Positions 63,886 to 64,000 of a stretch of 64,000 bases of DNA are shown here, piece by piece; the first letter of the stretch is position 1; every line of letters begins with the position of its first letter. The DNA is from Bacteroidota bacterium. Its GTDB lineage: Bacteria > Bacteroidota > Bacteroidia > Chitinophagales > Saprospiraceae. Below the pieces are notes generated by a model. The model had not been told where the DNA came from. It did not search any database and saw only the letters and a list, made by a program, of their open reading frames with translations. The translations under genes and the position numbers were made by a program. The stretch lies in contig WGNL01000024.1 of the NCBI GenBank assembly GCA_016124585.1, forward strand, positions 62,001-126,000. The letters run 5' to 3'.

Positions 63886-64000
63886 TTACTCGCTTCGCAA
63901 CGACTTCACTGGGTTTGTCATCGCTGCCTTCACGCTTTGGAAACTCACCGTCAGGAAAGCAATGCCGACAGCCACCAGACCAGCCAATGCAAACACCCAC
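63886..64000 (-). CDS. Second MacB/FtsX-type permease, C-terminal end (cut by the window edge)
   Basis: The last 37 codons of a frame read leftward end at the TAA complementary to 63886-63888. The translated end, VFALAGLVAVGIAFLTVSFQ then SVKAAMTNPVKSLRSE, is almost the same as the C-terminus of the neighbouring permease (VFVMAGLVALGIAFLTVSFQ then SVKAALANPVKSLRSE). It is therefore a tandem paralogue, with its rest beyond base 64000. Confidence 0.85.
   Translation of the reverse strand, partial: WVFALAGLVAVGIAFLTVSFQSVKAAMTNPVKSLRSE

Overview
The window looks like a chromosome segment of a Bacteroidota bacterium, most likely from the Saprospiria/Chitinophagia side of the phylum. The evidence is gliding-motility genes (gldA, gldF, gldG), two giant secreted proteins with type IX secretion (T9SS) sorting domains, a PorP/SprF membrane protein, a secreted M43 metalloprotease with a T9SS tail, and repeated TAnnTTTG promoter -7 elements in front of genes. 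No rRNA, tRNA, CRISPR array, prophage or recognisable transposase was found. Placement below phylum level is inference.

Layout. 0-6 kb: coaE, then a 5-kb surface-protein gene with ten SprB repeats. 6-8.3 kb: two sugar-nucleotide genes (UDP-glucuronate decarboxylase, dTDP-glucose 4,6-dehydratase) closed by a 30-bp perfect hairpin. 8.3-11.6 kb, minus strand: gldA-gldF-gldG together. 11.9-18 kb, plus strand: an aberrant double-AAA+ Clp-like ATPase, ferredoxin, IscX, a KdsC-like phosphatase, a UbiA prenyltransferase, a YdeI-like protein and a possible 44-residue protein ending at a terminator. 18-23 kb: RtcB RNA ligase, an orphan lipoprotein, a 1-kb repeat-filled non-coding island, and a UbiD decarboxylase. 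23-27 kb, minus: an M23 endopeptidase-like protein, a TPMT-like methyltransferase and a LysM protein. 27-34.5 kb: a small orphan gene, then a 1,859-residue T9SS adhesin with five cohesin-like modules, preceded in its transcription order by porP/sprF. 34.6-37.3 kb: a HerA/YjgR-type ATPase and a membrane-anchored nuclease. 37.5-41.5 kb: paired DUF3857/transglutaminase-like proteins. 41.6-48.8 kb: miaB, a small membrane protein, a sigma-54 activator, a VPS10/BNR protein and a NYN-plus-cold-shock protein. 48.8-56 kb: M43 and M28 peptidases, FKBP, trmD, a YjbR protein and two FAD oxidoreductases. 56.5-64 kb: a beta-helix protein, recQ, a glycosyltransferase, a lipocalin-like lipoprotein and tandem MacB/FtsX-type permeases (the second cut by the window edge).

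How it fits together. Much of the window concerns the cell surface: gliding and T9SS cargo, O-antigen/LPS sugars (UXS, RfbB, KdsC-like), cell-wall hydrolysis and binding (M23, LysM), and secreted peptidases. The rest is housekeeping: CoA, Fe-S, tRNA modification, RNA repair and DNA repair.

The items most deserving a second look are: the Clp-like ATPase at 11.9-15.1 kb, which has a degenerate first AAA+ ring, lacks both aromatic pore loops and carries an IGF tripeptide at the ClpP-loop position; the 1-kb island at 20.3-21.3 kb with a 21-nt-period array, a 41-nt-period array and dispersed repeats; the NYN-cold-shock fusion; and the transglutaminase-like pair of which one member has lost its catalytic residues.
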